In this document: positions 38,775-47,733 of the stretch, piece after piece
How positions within the stretch are numbered: position 1 is the first letter of the stretch
Layout of the letters: each line of letters opens with the position of its first letter
DNA from: Roseomonas sp. KE0001
GTDB taxonomy: Bacteria; Pseudomonadota; Alphaproteobacteria; Acetobacterales; Acetobacteraceae
Length of the DNA stretch: 64,000 bases
NCBI RefSeq assembly: GCF_016107285.1
Contig: NZ_RCVQ01000003.1
Coordinates: 372,001-436,000, forward strand
Direction of reading: 5' to 3'
Made by a program: the position numbers and the translations under genes
Notes under the pieces: model-generated
The model's database searches: none
The model's input: only the letters and a program-made list of their open reading frames with translations
What the model was told of the DNA's origin: nothing

Positions 38775-39356
38775 ATGGCAGACCCCGTGACGCTGAGCGG
38801 CCCCCGTCTTCGCCTCCGCCCCTGGCACGCGGCGGACCGGCCGGCCTTTGCCGCGATGAACGCCGATCTCGAAGTGATGCGCCACTTTCCCGCGCCGCTG
38901 GACCGGGGCGAATCCGATGCCTTCATGGACCGTATCGGCGCGCATTTCGCGGAGCACGGCTACGGCTTCTGGGCGCTGGAGCGGCATGCGGAGCCGGGCC
39001 TGATCGGGCTTTGCGGCCTGGCGCGCATCCCCTGGGCCGAAATCCCCTGGAGCAACGCCGCCGTGCCGCCGGTCGAGATCGGGTGGCGCCTGGCGATACC
39101 CTTCCAGGGCCAGGGCTATGCCGAGGAGGCGGCGCGGATCGCGCTCGCCCATGGCTTCGGGCCGCTCGGCCTCGACGAGATCGTCGCCTTCACCCTGCCG
39201 GGCAACACCCGCTCCTGGGGCCTGATGGAGCGGCTGGGCATGCGGCGGGACGGCGCCTTCGACCATCCCCGCCTGCCGCAGGGGCATCCGATGCGGCGCC
39301 ACCTGCTCTACCGGCTGCGCCGGCCGGACTGGATCGAGGCGCGGCTCGGGGGATAG
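38775..39356 (+). CDS. GNAT-family N-acetyltransferase (RimJ/RimL type)
   Basis: A 193-aa acetyltransferase beginning LSGPRLRLRPWHAADRPAFAAMNAD, with acetyl-CoA loop QGQGYAEEAARIAL and TLPGNTRSWGLMERLGMRRDG. The ending HLLYRLRRPDW matches the RimJ/RimL group. Unlike the cassette GNAT at 32141, its codons match the host. Divergent from the CoA-transferase operon (112-base gap). Confidence 0.92.
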   Translation: MADPVTLSGPRLRLRPWHAADRPAFAAMNADLEVMRHFPAPLDRGESDAFMDRIGAHFAEHGYGFWALERHAEPGLIGLCGLARIPWAEIPWSNAAVPPVEIGWRLAIPFQGQGYAEEAARIALAHGFGPLGLDEIVAFTLPGNTRSWGLMERLGMRRDGAFDHPRLPQGHPMRRHLLYRLRRPDWIEARLGG

Positions 39357-39372
39357 GACCCCGTGCCGCCGC

Positions 39373-40071
39373 TCAGCCCAGCGCCTTCGCCAGCAGCTCC
39401 GCCGTGCGGCCGTTGGCGATGGTCGCCGCGCGGCCGTCCCAGGAATGGCCGCCCATGCGGGCGAAGGCGTGATCGACCCCCGGATAGACATGCACCGCCG
39501 CATGGCTGTTGCCGGCCAGCCCGGCCTGGATCTTCTTCCGCGCCTCCTCGGGCACGAAGCGGTCCTTCTCGGCGATGTGCAGGAGCAGCGGCTTGCCGAT
39601 GCCGTCCTTGTCCTGCAGCAGGCCGTCGATGCCGACGCCGTAGTAAGAGATGTTGCAGTCGGCGTCCGACTGGGTCGCCATCATGAAGGCCAGGCGGCCG
39701 CCGAGGCAGAAGCCCATGGTCCCGGCGCGGCCGTTGCAGCCGGGCATGACGCGCACGGCGGCGAGCGTCGCCTTCAGGTCCTCGACGCCCTTCTGCTGGT
39801 CGAAGGCGTTCATCAGCTCGAAGGCGCGGTCCCACTCCTCCTTGCTGCCGTCGGTCAGCTGCACGCCCGGCTCCAGGCGCCAGAACAGGTCGGGGCAGAT
39901 GGCGATGAAGCCCATGTCGGCGACCCAGTCCGAGAGCGACCGCATGGCGTGGTTCACGCCGAAGATCTCCTGGATCATCACCACCGCGCCGGCCGGGACC
40001 TGCTTCGGCATGGCGAGGTAGGCGGCGAAGCTGCCGCTGCCATCGGAGGCCTGGATCGTGATTTCGGGCAT
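39373..40071 (-). CDS. dienelactone hydrolase family protein
   Basis: A 232-aa alpha/beta hydrolase. The nucleophile is Cys in GFCLGG (G-x-C-x-G), the hallmark of carboxymethylenebutenolidases, with the His in YPGVDHAFARMG. The start MPEITIQASDGSGSFAAYLAMP and the QEIFGVN motif are typical. The family acts in aromatic degradation or hydrolyses small lactones; it is single here, convergent with the GNAT gene (gap 16 bases). Confidence 0.93.
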   Translation of the reverse strand: MPEITIQASDGSGSFAAYLAMPKQVPAGAVVMIQEIFGVNHAMRSLSDWVADMGFIAICPDLFWRLEPGVQLTDGSKEEWDRAFELMNAFDQQKGVEDLKATLAAVRVMPGCNGRAGTMGFCLGGRLAFMMATQSDADCNISYYGVGIDGLLQDKDGIGKPLLLHIAEKDRFVPEEARKKIQAGLAGNSHAAVHVYPGVDHAFARMGGHSWDGRAATIANGRTAELLAKALG

Positions 40072-40248
40072 TGCTGCGCGCTCCCTGCTGCTTTGGCGAG
40101 GGGGGCAGGATAGCCGGATGGCGCCGTGGCGGAAGGAGGGGGTGGTCAGGCTTTCACCGGCGCGTCATGCTTCCGCCCGGCACCGGGCCAGCCGGCCGGC
40201 GCCGCGGCCCTTGGCAAGGCGCCGCCCAGCACCCCATCTCCGGGCCTT

Positions 40249-40291
40249 GAGCAGATCCTGACCGGACGGCACCGTCCGCTCGGGAAGCGGG
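40249..40291. repeat. dispersed palindromic repeat, copy D
   Basis: Flank GAGCAGATCCTGACC followed by a stem of about 13 positions: 40257-40269 pairs with 40272-40284 at 11 of 13. The stem bases differ from copy A but pairing is kept. It lies about 80 bases upstream of the flavin reductase gene. Confidence 0.7.
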
Positions 40292-40369
40292 ACCCGCCGG
40301 GACGAGGCGCCGGGGCGGCGGCGGGCCGATGCGAAGGGATGCCGCTTCCAGCGCAGGGATTTCCGACCG

Positions 40370-40900
40370 ATGAGTGTGAGCCGCCCCGAATTCCGCGAAG
40401 CCATGGCGCGTCTGGGCGCGGCGGTCAGCATCATCAGCACCGACGGACCGGCCGGGCGGGCGGGCCTGACCGCCAGCGCCGTCTGCAGCGTCACCGACGA
40501 TCCCGCCACGCTGCTGGTCTGCATCAACCGCAACAGCACCCAGATCGGCGCCATCAAGGCCAATGGCGTGCTCTGCGTGAACGTCCTCACGGCCGAGCAG
40601 AAGGAGATCTCCAACGTCTTTGCCGGGCTGACCGGCGCGGCCACGGCGGAGCAGCGCTTCCGTGCCGGCCGCTGGAGCCGGCTGGAGACCGGCGCGCCGG
40701 TGCTGGACGGCTCGGCCGTGTCGCTCGACTGCGCCATCGAGGAGGTGCTGGAGAAGGGCACCCACAGTGTCTTCTTCGCGCAGATCCGCGGCATCCGCCT
40801 GGGCGAGCACGGGCCGGGGCTGATCTGGTGGGGCCGCGAATACCACCCGATCGGGCGGGAGCACGGCCCGAGCGGGTCCCGATCAGGCGGAAGCACCTGA
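40370..40900 (+). CDS. flavin reductase family protein (HpaC-like)
   Basis: A 176-aa NAD(P)H:flavin reductase that feeds reduced flavin to a monooxygenase. FMN-binding marks: FREAMARLGAAVSIISTDGPAGRAGLTASAVCSVTDDPATLLVCINRNS and LCVNVLTAEQKEISNVFAG. The last codons (…SRSGGST and TGA) are written by palindromic repeat copy E, so this end is likely acquired sequence. No monooxygenase gene is next to it, so the partner lies elsewhere. Confidence 0.92.
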   Translation: MSVSRPEFREAMARLGAAVSIISTDGPAGRAGLTASAVCSVTDDPATLLVCINRNSTQIGAIKANGVLCVNVLTAEQKEISNVFAGLTGAATAEQRFRAGRWSRLETGAPVLDGSAVSLDCAIEEVLEKGTHSVFFAQIRGIRLGEHGPGLIWWGREYHPIGREHGPSGSRSGGST

Positions 40901-40910
40901 TCGGGTGAGG
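40870..40910. repeat. dispersed palindromic repeat, copy E
   Basis: GAGCGGGTCCCGATCAGG (40870-40887), then an 8-base loop and CCTGATCGGG (40896-40905). Ten-bp perfect stem (40878-40887 with 40896-40905). It overlaps the 3' end of the flavin reductase gene and provides its stop codon (40898-40900). Confidence 0.85.
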
Positions 40911-40956
40911 ATGCCCGCGTTCCGCCAGAGCGCGGGAGAGAGCCGCCGCTCCCGGC

Positions 40957-42195
40957 TCAGGAGGCGAGGCGCGACGGGAAGGGCTCGCCCAGGATGGCGC
41001 GGCGGACCATCGGATAGACCTCATTGGCCCAGCGGCGCCCGCTGAACACGCCGTAGTGCCCGGCGCCCTGCTGCACGTGGTTGTGCTTGAGCGCCGCCGG
41101 CAGGTTGGCGCAGAGCGCGAGCGCCGCCGAGGTCTGGCCGACCGCGCAGATGTCGTCCCGCTCGCCCTCCACCGTCAGCAGCCGGGTGCGGGTGATCGCC
41201 TCCGGCCGCACCGGGCGTCCGTGATGGGTCATGTGCCCGAGCGGCAGGTCATGGTCCTGGAAGACCGACTTCACCGTCTGCAGGTAGAACTCGGCCGGCA
41301 TGTCCATGACGGCGAGGTATTCGTCGTAGAAGCGCCGGTGCGCGTCGGCCAGCTCGGAGTCGCCGCCGACCAGGTTGCGGTACTGTTCCTGATGCGCCGT
41401 CACGTGCCGGTTCAGGTTCATGGAGATGAAGGCGCTGATCTGCAGCACGCCCGGATAGACCTTGCGGCCGCTGCCCTGGAAGCGCCAGGGAACGGTCTCG
41501 ATCAGGTTGCGCTCGAACCAGGCGATCTCGTGCTCCTGGGCCAGGCGGTTCACCTGGGTGGGCCTGACGCGGGTGTCGATCGGGCCGGCCATCAGCACCA
41601 TGCTGTCCGGCGTCGCGGGGTTCCCGGCCTCGGCCATGACGGCGGCGGCGGCGAGCACCGGCACGGCCGGCTGGCAGACCGCCAGCACATGCCCGCCCGG
41701 GCCGATCTCCTCCTGGAAGCGGATGACGTGGTCGATGAACTCGTCGAGCCCGAAGCGGCCGGCCGAGAGCGGCACGTCGCGCGCATTGGTCCAGTCGGTG
41801 ATGTAGACATCGTTGTCCGGCAGGAGCACCTGCACCGTGCCGCGCAGCAGGGTGGCGAAGTGGCCCGAGATCGGCGCCACCACCAGGACCTTGGGCTGGC
41901 TGACGGCGCAGTCCTTGCGGAAGTGCAGCAGGGTGCCGAAGGGCGTGGAGAGCACCGCCTCCTCCTCCACCGCCACCTCCTCGTTGCCGAGCATGACCGT
42001 GGTGAAGCCGAAGGGGGGGCGGGTATGGGTGATGCCGCTGCTGCCGACCAGCTCCAGCGCGGCGGTGAACTGGCGCAGCATGAAGGTCTCGGGCCGGCCG
42101 CTGTCGAACTGGCGCAGCACCGCCCCGGTGCCCTTGGCGAAAAGGCGCATCGGGGTCAGGAGATCCTGCTGCGCCTGATACAGGGAATACATCAT
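40957..42195 (-). CDS. phaZ: intracellular polyhydroxyalkanoate depolymerase
   Basis: Breaks down stored PHB granules. The 412-aa protein starts MMYSLYQAQQDLLTPMRL, typical of granule-bound PhaZ. The nucleophile is C174 in VLAVCQPAVPVLAA, where the usual lipase serine is replaced, as in Cupriavidus PhaZ. The His region near QGAGHYGVFSGRRW and Asp in VEGERDDICAVGQT complete the triad. The start at 42195 is preferred to a longer non-conserved extension. Implies a carbon-storage cycle; no phaC is in the window. Confidence 0.95.
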   Translation of the reverse strand: MMYSLYQAQQDLLTPMRLFAKGTGAVLRQFDSGRPETFMLRQFTAALELVGSSGITHTRPPFGFTTVMLGNEEVAVEEEAVLSTPFGTLLHFRKDCAVSQPKVLVVAPISGHFATLLRGTVQVLLPDNDVYITDWTNARDVPLSAGRFGLDEFIDHVIRFQEEIGPGGHVLAVCQPAVPVLAAAAVMAEAGNPATPDSMVLMAGPIDTRVRPTQVNRLAQEHEIAWFERNLIETVPWRFQGSGRKVYPGVLQISAFISMNLNRHVTAHQEQYRNLVGGDSELADAHRRFYDEYLAVMDMPAEFYLQTVKSVFQDHDLPLGHMTHHGRPVRPEAITRTRLLTVEGERDDICAVGQTSAALALCANLPAALKHNHVQQGAGHYGVFSGRRWANEVYPMVRRAILGEPFPSRLAS

Positions 42196-42396
42196 CTGCC
42201 CGCGTCTCTCCCGGTTCCGGCCCCTCAGTCGGGCCGCCTCGCTCGCCACCCCGCCGGGCCAGGGGGCCGCGACGCGAGCACGCCATAGTGCGAAGCCATC
42301 CGTCAACAATCTGTCAAGCCTGGGGCGGGCTGGTTGGTTGCATGGAGCCCATGCGTCAGGGGCGGGTCTGGTCCGCTTGGCCTCCGGGACGGCCTC

Positions 42397-43572
42397 TCAG
42401 AGGGCCTCGCCGGCGACGTGGCCGCTGGCCCAGGCCCACTGGAAATTGTAGCCCCCGAGCCAGCCGGTCACGTCCACCGCCTCGCCAATGACGAAGAGTC
42501 CCGGTACCGCGCGCGCCTGCATGTCGCGCGAGGACAGGGCCGCCGTGTCCACGCCCCCCAGCGTCACCTCGGCCTTGGCGTAGCCCTCCGTGCCGGAGGG
42601 GAGGAGGCTCCAGCCGTTGAGCCGGGCGCCGGTCCGCTTCAGGTCGCGGTCGGTCTGCGCCGCCAGGATGCCGGCGGGCAGCCAGGCGGCGGCCAGGGCC
42701 TGGGCCAGGCGCTGCGGCAGCATCTCGGCGAGCAGGCTGCGCGGCTCGGCGCGGGGGCGGGCCTGCTTGCCGGCCAGCAGCCGGGCGGTGGCATCCTCGC
42801 CCGGCGACAGGTCCAGGGTCAGCGCCTGCCCCTCCCGCCAGGCGGAGGAGGCCTGCAGGATGGCGGGCCCGGAGAGGCCGCGATGGGTGAAGAGCACGGC
42901 CTCGGGGAAGGCGTGCCGCCCCGCCCGGGCCACCGCCGGCAGGGAGAGGCCGGAGAGCGGCCGCATCAGCGCCAGCGCCTCGCCCTCGAAGGTCAGCGGC
43001 ACCAGGCCGGGGCGGATGTCGGTCAGGGGCAGGCCGAAGCGCCGGGCGGTGTCGTGCGCCAGGCCGGTCGCGCCCATCTTCGGGATGGAGAGGCCGCCCG
43101 TGGCCAGGACCAGGGCCGGGGCGGTGAAGCGGCCATGGTCGGTGTCCAGGTAGTAAGCGGTATCCCGCCCGATGTCGGCGACGCGGTGGCCGAGACGGAG
43201 CGTCACGCCCGCCGCCTCGCATTCCGCCAGCAGCATGGCGACGATCTGCCGCGCCGAGCCGTCGCAGAAGAGCTGGCCCAGCGTCTTCTCATGCCAGGCG
43301 ATGCGGTGCCGGCCGACCAGCGCCAGGAAATCCGTCGGCCGGTAGCGCGCCAGGGCGGATTTGCAGAAATGCGGATTGGCCGAGAAGAAGCGGTCCGGCG
43401 CCGTGTGCAGGTTGGTGAAGTTGCACCGCCCGCCGCCCGAGATCAGGATCTTGGAGCCGGCCTGGGCCGCGTGGTCGAGCAGCAGCACGCGCCGCCCGCG
43501 CTGCCCGGCGCGCAGCGCGCACATCAGCCCGGCCGCGCCGGCGCCGAGGATGATCGCATCGAAATCCCGCAT
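42397..43572 (-). CDS. NAD(P)/FAD-dependent oxidoreductase, BaiN/HI0933-like
   Basis: A 391-aa flavoprotein. FAD-binding GAGAAGLMCALRAGQRGRRVLLLD at the N terminus, GGGRCNFTN (family mark), LATGGLSIPKMGATGLAHDTA and the C-terminal FVIGEAVDVTGWLGGYNFQWAWASG are all present. Family members are often annotated aminoacetone oxidase or BaiN, but the natural substrate is uncertain. Start at 43572 lies directly before the Rossmann fold. Confidence 0.92.
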   Translation of the reverse strand: MRDFDAIILGAGAAGLMCALRAGQRGRRVLLLDHAAQAGSKILISGGGRCNFTNLHTAPDRFFSANPHFCKSALARYRPTDFLALVGRHRIAWHEKTLGQLFCDGSARQIVAMLLAECEAAGVTLRLGHRVADIGRDTAYYLDTDHGRFTAPALVLATGGLSIPKMGATGLAHDTARRFGLPLTDIRPGLVPLTFEGEALALMRPLSGLSLPAVARAGRHAFPEAVLFTHRGLSGPAILQASSAWREGQALTLDLSPGEDATARLLAGKQARPRAEPRSLLAEMLPQRLAQALAAAWLPAGILAAQTDRDLKRTGARLNGWSLLPSGTEGYAKAEVTLGGVDTAALSSRDMQARAVPGLFVIGEAVDVTGWLGGYNFQWAWASGHVAGEAL

Positions 43573-43688
43573 CGCCCCCGCCTTAGAGGCGCCGCGCCGT
43601 CCCGGCAATCGCGGCCTCGGCCCTGGCGTTTTTCACGCCCCGTCCGGAACCGGGTGGAACGGGAAAGATGGCGCGGAGTTAACGCGGC

Positions 43689-44630
43689 ATGAAAGCCACG
43701 CTGTTCCACAACCCCTCCGCCGGGGATGAAGACCATTCCACGGACTCGCTAGCGCGGCTCCTGTGCCGGGCCGGCCTTCCGAGCCAGCCGCATGCGACGC
43801 GCGGCAACGCCCTGGAGGACGGGCTGCAGGAGGAGAGCGGGATGGTCATCGTGGCCGGCGGTGACGGCACGGTGGGCAAGATCGCCGCCCGCCTGCCGCG
43901 CCGCGACCGGCCACTCGCCATCCTGCCGCTCGGCACCGCCAACAACCTGGCGCGCGCCATGGGCCGCTGGGCCTCGCCGGAGGCCTTTGCCGATCAGTGG
44001 CGGCAGGCCGAGGAGCGGCGGCTCGCCGTGGCCTTCGCCGAGGGGCCCTGGGGCTGCCGCCGCTTCGTCGAGGCCGCCGGCTTCGGCGCCTTCGCGGAGG
44101 CGGTGCAGGAGGCCGACCGGCAGGGGCTGGAGGGTGTCGCCGCCGGCCGCGCCGCCTTCCGGGCCATCCTGCGCCGCGCCGAGCCGGTGACCCTCCGCCT
44201 GGAGGCCGATGGCCAGCCGCGCGAGGTCGAGACGCTGCTGGTCGAGGTGATGAACATCCCGCTCTTCGGCCCCAACCTGCCGCTGGCGCCGGAGGCCGAC
44301 CCGGGGGACGGGCTGCTCGATCTCGTCACCCTGGCGCCGGAACGCCGCGAGGCCATGCTGCGCTGGCTGGAGCGCCCCGACAAGGGAAAGGCGCCGACCG
44401 ATGTGCAGCGGGCCGGCCGGATTGTCATCGAATGGCCCGGCGGCCCCTGTCGGCTGGATGACGAATGCGTCTCGCGCGAGGCACCGATGCGGGTCGTCCT
44501 CGGCATCGAGGAGGAGCGGCTGCGCGTGCTGGTGCCGCCCGCGGCGGAGCGGAACACGCCGGACTTGGAACCGGACACGGGACAGGCCAAGGGACCGGCC
44601 AAGGGACCGGATGGGGAGAGGCGCGCATGA
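43689..44630 (+). CDS. diacylglycerol kinase-family lipid kinase
   Basis: A 313-aa lipid kinase (YegS/DgkB type). Nucleotide-binding block VAGGDGTVGKIAARL (about 56-70) and PLGTANNLARAMG (about 80-92) are the diagnostic motifs. The C-terminal region is a beta-rich domain ending in ...DDECVSREAPMRVVLGIEEERLRVLVPP. Substrate may be diacylglycerol, ceramide or another lipid. It overlaps the next gene by 4 bases. A 12-base direct repeat near 44586-44610 codes KGPAKGP at its end. Confidence 0.9.
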   Translation: MKATLFHNPSAGDEDHSTDSLARLLCRAGLPSQPHATRGNALEDGLQEESGMVIVAGGDGTVGKIAARLPRRDRPLAILPLGTANNLARAMGRWASPEAFADQWRQAEERRLAVAFAEGPWGCRRFVEAAGFGAFAEAVQEADRQGLEGVAAGRAAFRAILRRAEPVTLRLEADGQPREVETLLVEVMNIPLFGPNLPLAPEADPGDGLLDLVTLAPERREAMLRWLERPDKGKAPTDVQRAGRIVIEWPGGPCRLDDECVSREAPMRVVLGIEEERLRVLVPPAAERNTPDLEPDTGQAKGPAKGPDGERRA

Positions 44631-45484
44631 CGCTGGACGCGGAGGCGCTGTCGGCCATTGGCCGGATGGCGGTGGAGATGGCTGGGCTCGCCGGGCGCGA
44701 GATGTCGGCGGCGCTGGGTCATGCCCTGGCCGTGGCCTACAAGCCCGGCCGGCAAGGGGAGGCGACCCTGCGTGACCCGGTCTCCGAGGTCGATCAGGCG
44801 GTGGAGCGGCTGATCCGCGCCCATCTGGCCGAGGCCTTTCCCGACCACGACGTGCTGGGCGAGGAGATGACGGAACGGCCGGCGCGGGGCAGCCCGACCG
44901 TGTGGGCGCTGGACCCGGTGGACGGCACGGCCAATTTCATCAACGGCTTCCCGATGTTCGCGGGCTCGGTCGGCGTGCTGCACCGGGGCGTGCCGGTGGC
45001 GGGGGCGGTCTGGTGCGCCTCCAGCCATGCCTTGCGCGCGGGGGTGTATCACGCGGTGCGGGGCGGCAGCCTCTATTTCGACGGCACCGCGGTGGCGGCG
45101 GCCTTCAACCCAGCGGTGCGGCGCCGCCTCGGCGGCTTCGCCGATGCCTCCGCCTCGCGCGCGCCGGCGCTATGGGAGCCGCGGCGCACCGGCTCGGCTG
45201 CCATCGAATGTGCCTTCGTCGCCGCCGGCCTGCTGGAGGTGGCGCGTTTCGAGCACCCCAATGTCTGGGACATCGCCGGCGGCTTCGCGCTGGTCCGCGC
45301 CGCCGGCGGCGAGATCCGCACGCTGGGGCCGGACGGATGGGAGGTCTTCGAGAGCTTCGGGGAGGGCGACCCCGCGACGTGGCGGCGGCCGGTCGTGCTG
45401 GGGCGGCCGGAGGCGGTGGCCGAACTGTGCCGCCTGTCCGGGGAGGCGGACCGCCCGGAGGGCGGAGGCGCCCCGCTCGCCTGA
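44627..45484 (+). CDS. inositol monophosphatase-family phosphatase
   Basis: A 285-aa Mg-dependent phosphatase. Metal-binding motifs: GEEMTE, DPVDGTANFINGFPMFAG and WDIAGGFALVRAAGGEI. Related enzymes dephosphorylate inositol phosphates, histidinol phosphate or PAP. Overlapping start (ATGA) with the lipid kinase suggests a lipid- or inositol-linked pairing, but this is inference. Alternative upstream start ATG at 44611 would add five residues. Confidence 0.9.
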   Translation: MTLDAEALSAIGRMAVEMAGLAGREMSAALGHALAVAYKPGRQGEATLRDPVSEVDQAVERLIRAHLAEAFPDHDVLGEEMTERPARGSPTVWALDPVDGTANFINGFPMFAGSVGVLHRGVPVAGAVWCASSHALRAGVYHAVRGGSLYFDGTAVAAAFNPAVRRRLGGFADASASRAPALWEPRRTGSAAIECAFVAAGLLEVARFEHPNVWDIAGGFALVRAAGGEIRTLGPDGWEVFESFGEGDPATWRRPVVLGRPEAVAELCRLSGEADRPEGGGAPLA

Positions 45485-45526
45485 GGCAGGGCGGGGCCGG
45501 GACGGCGCGGCTGGGCGGCGCCGGCC

Positions 45527-45709
45527 TCAGCCCTGCGAGGCGGCGCGGACCAGCCGCAGCAGCTCCTCCGGGATCGGCGCGTCCTCGGGCAGGTCGTAGG
45601 CACGGTGGAAGGTCTCGCGCAGCCACTGGTCCACGGCACGCTGCGGCATGGCGGGCGGCTCGGGGCGGGGATCAGGCTGGCTGTACAGGGCGGCGAACAT
45701 GGCTTGCAT
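45527..45709 (-). CDS. small acidic protein, possibly NepR-like
   Basis: A 60-aa protein. Its second half, LRETFHRAYDLPEDAPIPEELLRLV, resembles the helical pattern of NepR anti-sigma factors (L-R-x-x-Y-x-x-V ... P-V-P-x-x-F-x-x-L). No phyR or ecfG gene is nearby, so this is only a suggestion. No clear ribosome site is visible for 45709; ATG at 45700 is an alternative. The 5' side has a lower-GC stretch with TAAATCATGC. Confidence 0.5.
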   Translation of the reverse strand: MQAMFAALYSQPDPRPEPPAMPQRAVDQWLRETFHRAYDLPEDAPIPEELLRLVRAASQG

Positions 45710-45862
45710 CCAAGCATGATTTAGTGACTTCCGGTTTAACCGCCCGCCGCCTTTTCGGTTGCCCGCTCTCCCGGTCGCGGCCGGGAGGCGTGGCGGAGGA
45801 GTGGCGATCTGGCATGATCGGCGGAGAGGCCGCCGGTGGCGGCGGCCGGGGGGGATCGCCGC

Positions 45863-47671
45863 ATGGCCGCCGAGGGATATGCAAGCGAGCTGGGGCCGGT
45901 CGTCGGCATCCTGGCGGCCGCGGTGGTGGCGGTGCCGCTGTTCCGCCGGATGGGCCTCGGCTCGGTCCTGGGCTACCTGGCGGCGGGGCTGGCCATCGGT
46001 CCCTTCGGCCTGCGGGTGGTGACCGACCCGCAGGCGATCCTGCATGTCGCCGAGCTTGGCGTCGTCATGTTCCTCTTCGTCATCGGGCTGGAGATGCAGC
46101 CCTCCCGCCTGTGGGGCCTGCGGCGGCAGATCTTCGGCCTGGGCGTCGCGCAGGTGGCGGTGTGCGGCGCGCTGCTGACCGGCATCATCTGGCTGGCCGG
46201 CTTCAGCCCCGCCGTGGCCTTCGTGGCGGCCATGGGCTTCGTGCTCTCCTCCACCGCCATCGCCATGCAGGTGCTGGACGAGCAGGGCGAGACCGCCACC
46301 CCGGCGGGGCAGCGCATCGTCTCGATCCTGCTGCTGGAGGATCTCGCCATCGTGCCGCTCCTGGCGCTGGTGGCGCTGCTCGGGCCGGCCCAGGCCGAGG
46401 GCGACCGCTGGCTCCATGTCGCCATCGCCCTGGGCAGCCTGGCGGCGCTGCTCGCGGCCGGGCGCTGGCTGCTGAACCCGATGTTCGCGCTGCTCGCCGC
46501 CGCCGGGGCGCGGGAGGTGATGACCGGCGCCGCCCTGCTGGTGGTGCTGGGTGCCGCGCTGGCCATGGAGCTGGGCGGGCTCTCCATGGCCATGGGCGCC
46601 TTCCTGGCCGGGGTGCTGCTCTCGGAATCGGTGTTCCGTCACCAGCTCGAGACCGATATCGAGCCGTTCCGGGGCCTCCTGCTCGGCCTGTTCTTCATGG
46701 GCGTCGGCATGTCGCTCGACCTCGGCGTGCTGGTGCGCGACTGGCCGCTGATCGTGGTGGGCGTGCTGGTGCTGATGCTGGCCAAGGCGGCGGGCGTCTA
46801 TCTGGTGGGCCGGGCCTTCGGCGCGGGCGGGCGGGAGGCGCTGCGCCGCGCCGCCGTGCTGGCCCAGGGCGGCGAGTTCGCCTTCGTGCTCTACGCCGCG
46901 GCGCAGGCCGGCAGCGTGATCGACGCGCGCACCGGCGCGCTGCTCACCGCCGTGATCATCCTGTCCATGGCCCTGACCCCGCCCGCCGTGCTGCTCGCCG
47001 CCCGGCTGCCGCGCCGCGCCGAACCCTCCCTGGAGGGAATCGACAAGGCGGATGCGCTGGAGGGCGAGGTGCTGATGATCGGCTTCGGCCGCTTCGCGCA
47101 GGTGGCGAGCCAGGGGCTGCTGGCGCGCGGCATCGACCTCTCGATCATCGAATCCAGCACCGAGATGATCCGCACCGCCGCGAGCTTCGGCTTCAAGGTC
47201 TATTACGGGGACGGCACCCGGCTCGATGTCCTGCGCACCTCCGGGGCGGGGCGGGCGCGCGCCATCCTGGTCTGCGTCGACAACCGGCAGGCGGCGGACC
47301 ACATCGTCACCCTGGCGCGGGAGGAGTTCCCCCAGGCGAAGCTCTTCGTCCGCTCCTATGACCGCGGCCATTCCCTCGACCTGATCCGCCAGGGCGTGGA
47401 CTACGAGATCCGCGAGACCTTCGAATCCGCCATGGCCATGGGCGCCGCCGCCCTGGCCGGCCTCGGCGTGCCGGAGGAGGAGGCGGCCGACCTCATGCGC
47501 GACATCCGCCGCCGCGACGCCGCGCGGCTCGACCTGCAGCTCTGCGGCGGGCTGCAGGCGGGACGCGACCTGATGCACGGCAACCGCCCGGTGCCGGGGC
47601 CGCTGACCGCGCCGCGCCGGAAGGGACGGGCGCTCAACCCCGAGGCCGAGGTGGCGATGCGGGAGGAGTGA
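45863..47671 (+). CDS. KefB-type cation:proton antiporter with TrkA-N domain
   Basis: A 602-aa CPA2-family antiporter. About 12-13 hydrophobic helices cover residues 10-390, with LGYLAAGLAIGP, FLFVIGLEMQP, GFVLSSTAIAMQVL, LLEDLAIVPLLALV and GELAFVL-like GGEFAFVLYAAA. A cytosolic Rossmann TrkA-N domain (MIGFGRFAQVASQGLL, about 412-427) follows. This arrangement is that of KefB/KefC/YbaL potassium efflux. Start ambiguous between ATG 45863 and GTG 45836. Confidence 0.92.
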   Translation: MAAEGYASELGPVVGILAAAVVAVPLFRRMGLGSVLGYLAAGLAIGPFGLRVVTDPQAILHVAELGVVMFLFVIGLEMQPSRLWGLRRQIFGLGVAQVAVCGALLTGIIWLAGFSPAVAFVAAMGFVLSSTAIAMQVLDEQGETATPAGQRIVSILLLEDLAIVPLLALVALLGPAQAEGDRWLHVAIALGSLAALLAAGRWLLNPMFALLAAAGAREVMTGAALLVVLGAALAMELGGLSMAMGAFLAGVLLSESVFRHQLETDIEPFRGLLLGLFFMGVGMSLDLGVLVRDWPLIVVGVLVLMLAKAAGVYLVGRAFGAGGREALRRAAVLAQGGEFAFVLYAAAQAGSVIDARTGALLTAVIILSMALTPPAVLLAARLPRRAEPSLEGIDKADALEGEVLMIGFGRFAQVASQGLLARGIDLSIIESSTEMIRTAASFGFKVYYGDGTRLDVLRTSGAGRARAILVCVDNRQAADHIVTLAREEFPQAKLFVRSYDRGHSLDLIRQGVDYEIRETFESAMAMGAAALAGLGVPEEEAADLMRDIRRRDAARLDLQLCGGLQAGRDLMHGNRPVPGPLTAPRRKGRALNPEAEVAMREE

Positions 47672-47733
47672 GGCGGCTCGCGAGCGGCGTCTCCCCGCCC
47701 TATAACCTCACCCATGGATGAGGTCCCGCCCCG

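Noticed and set aside
45527-47578. Minus-strand frame opposite the KefB-type antiporter
   Set aside because: Only its last 60 codons, outside the antiporter, look like a real small gene; the rest is a shadow.
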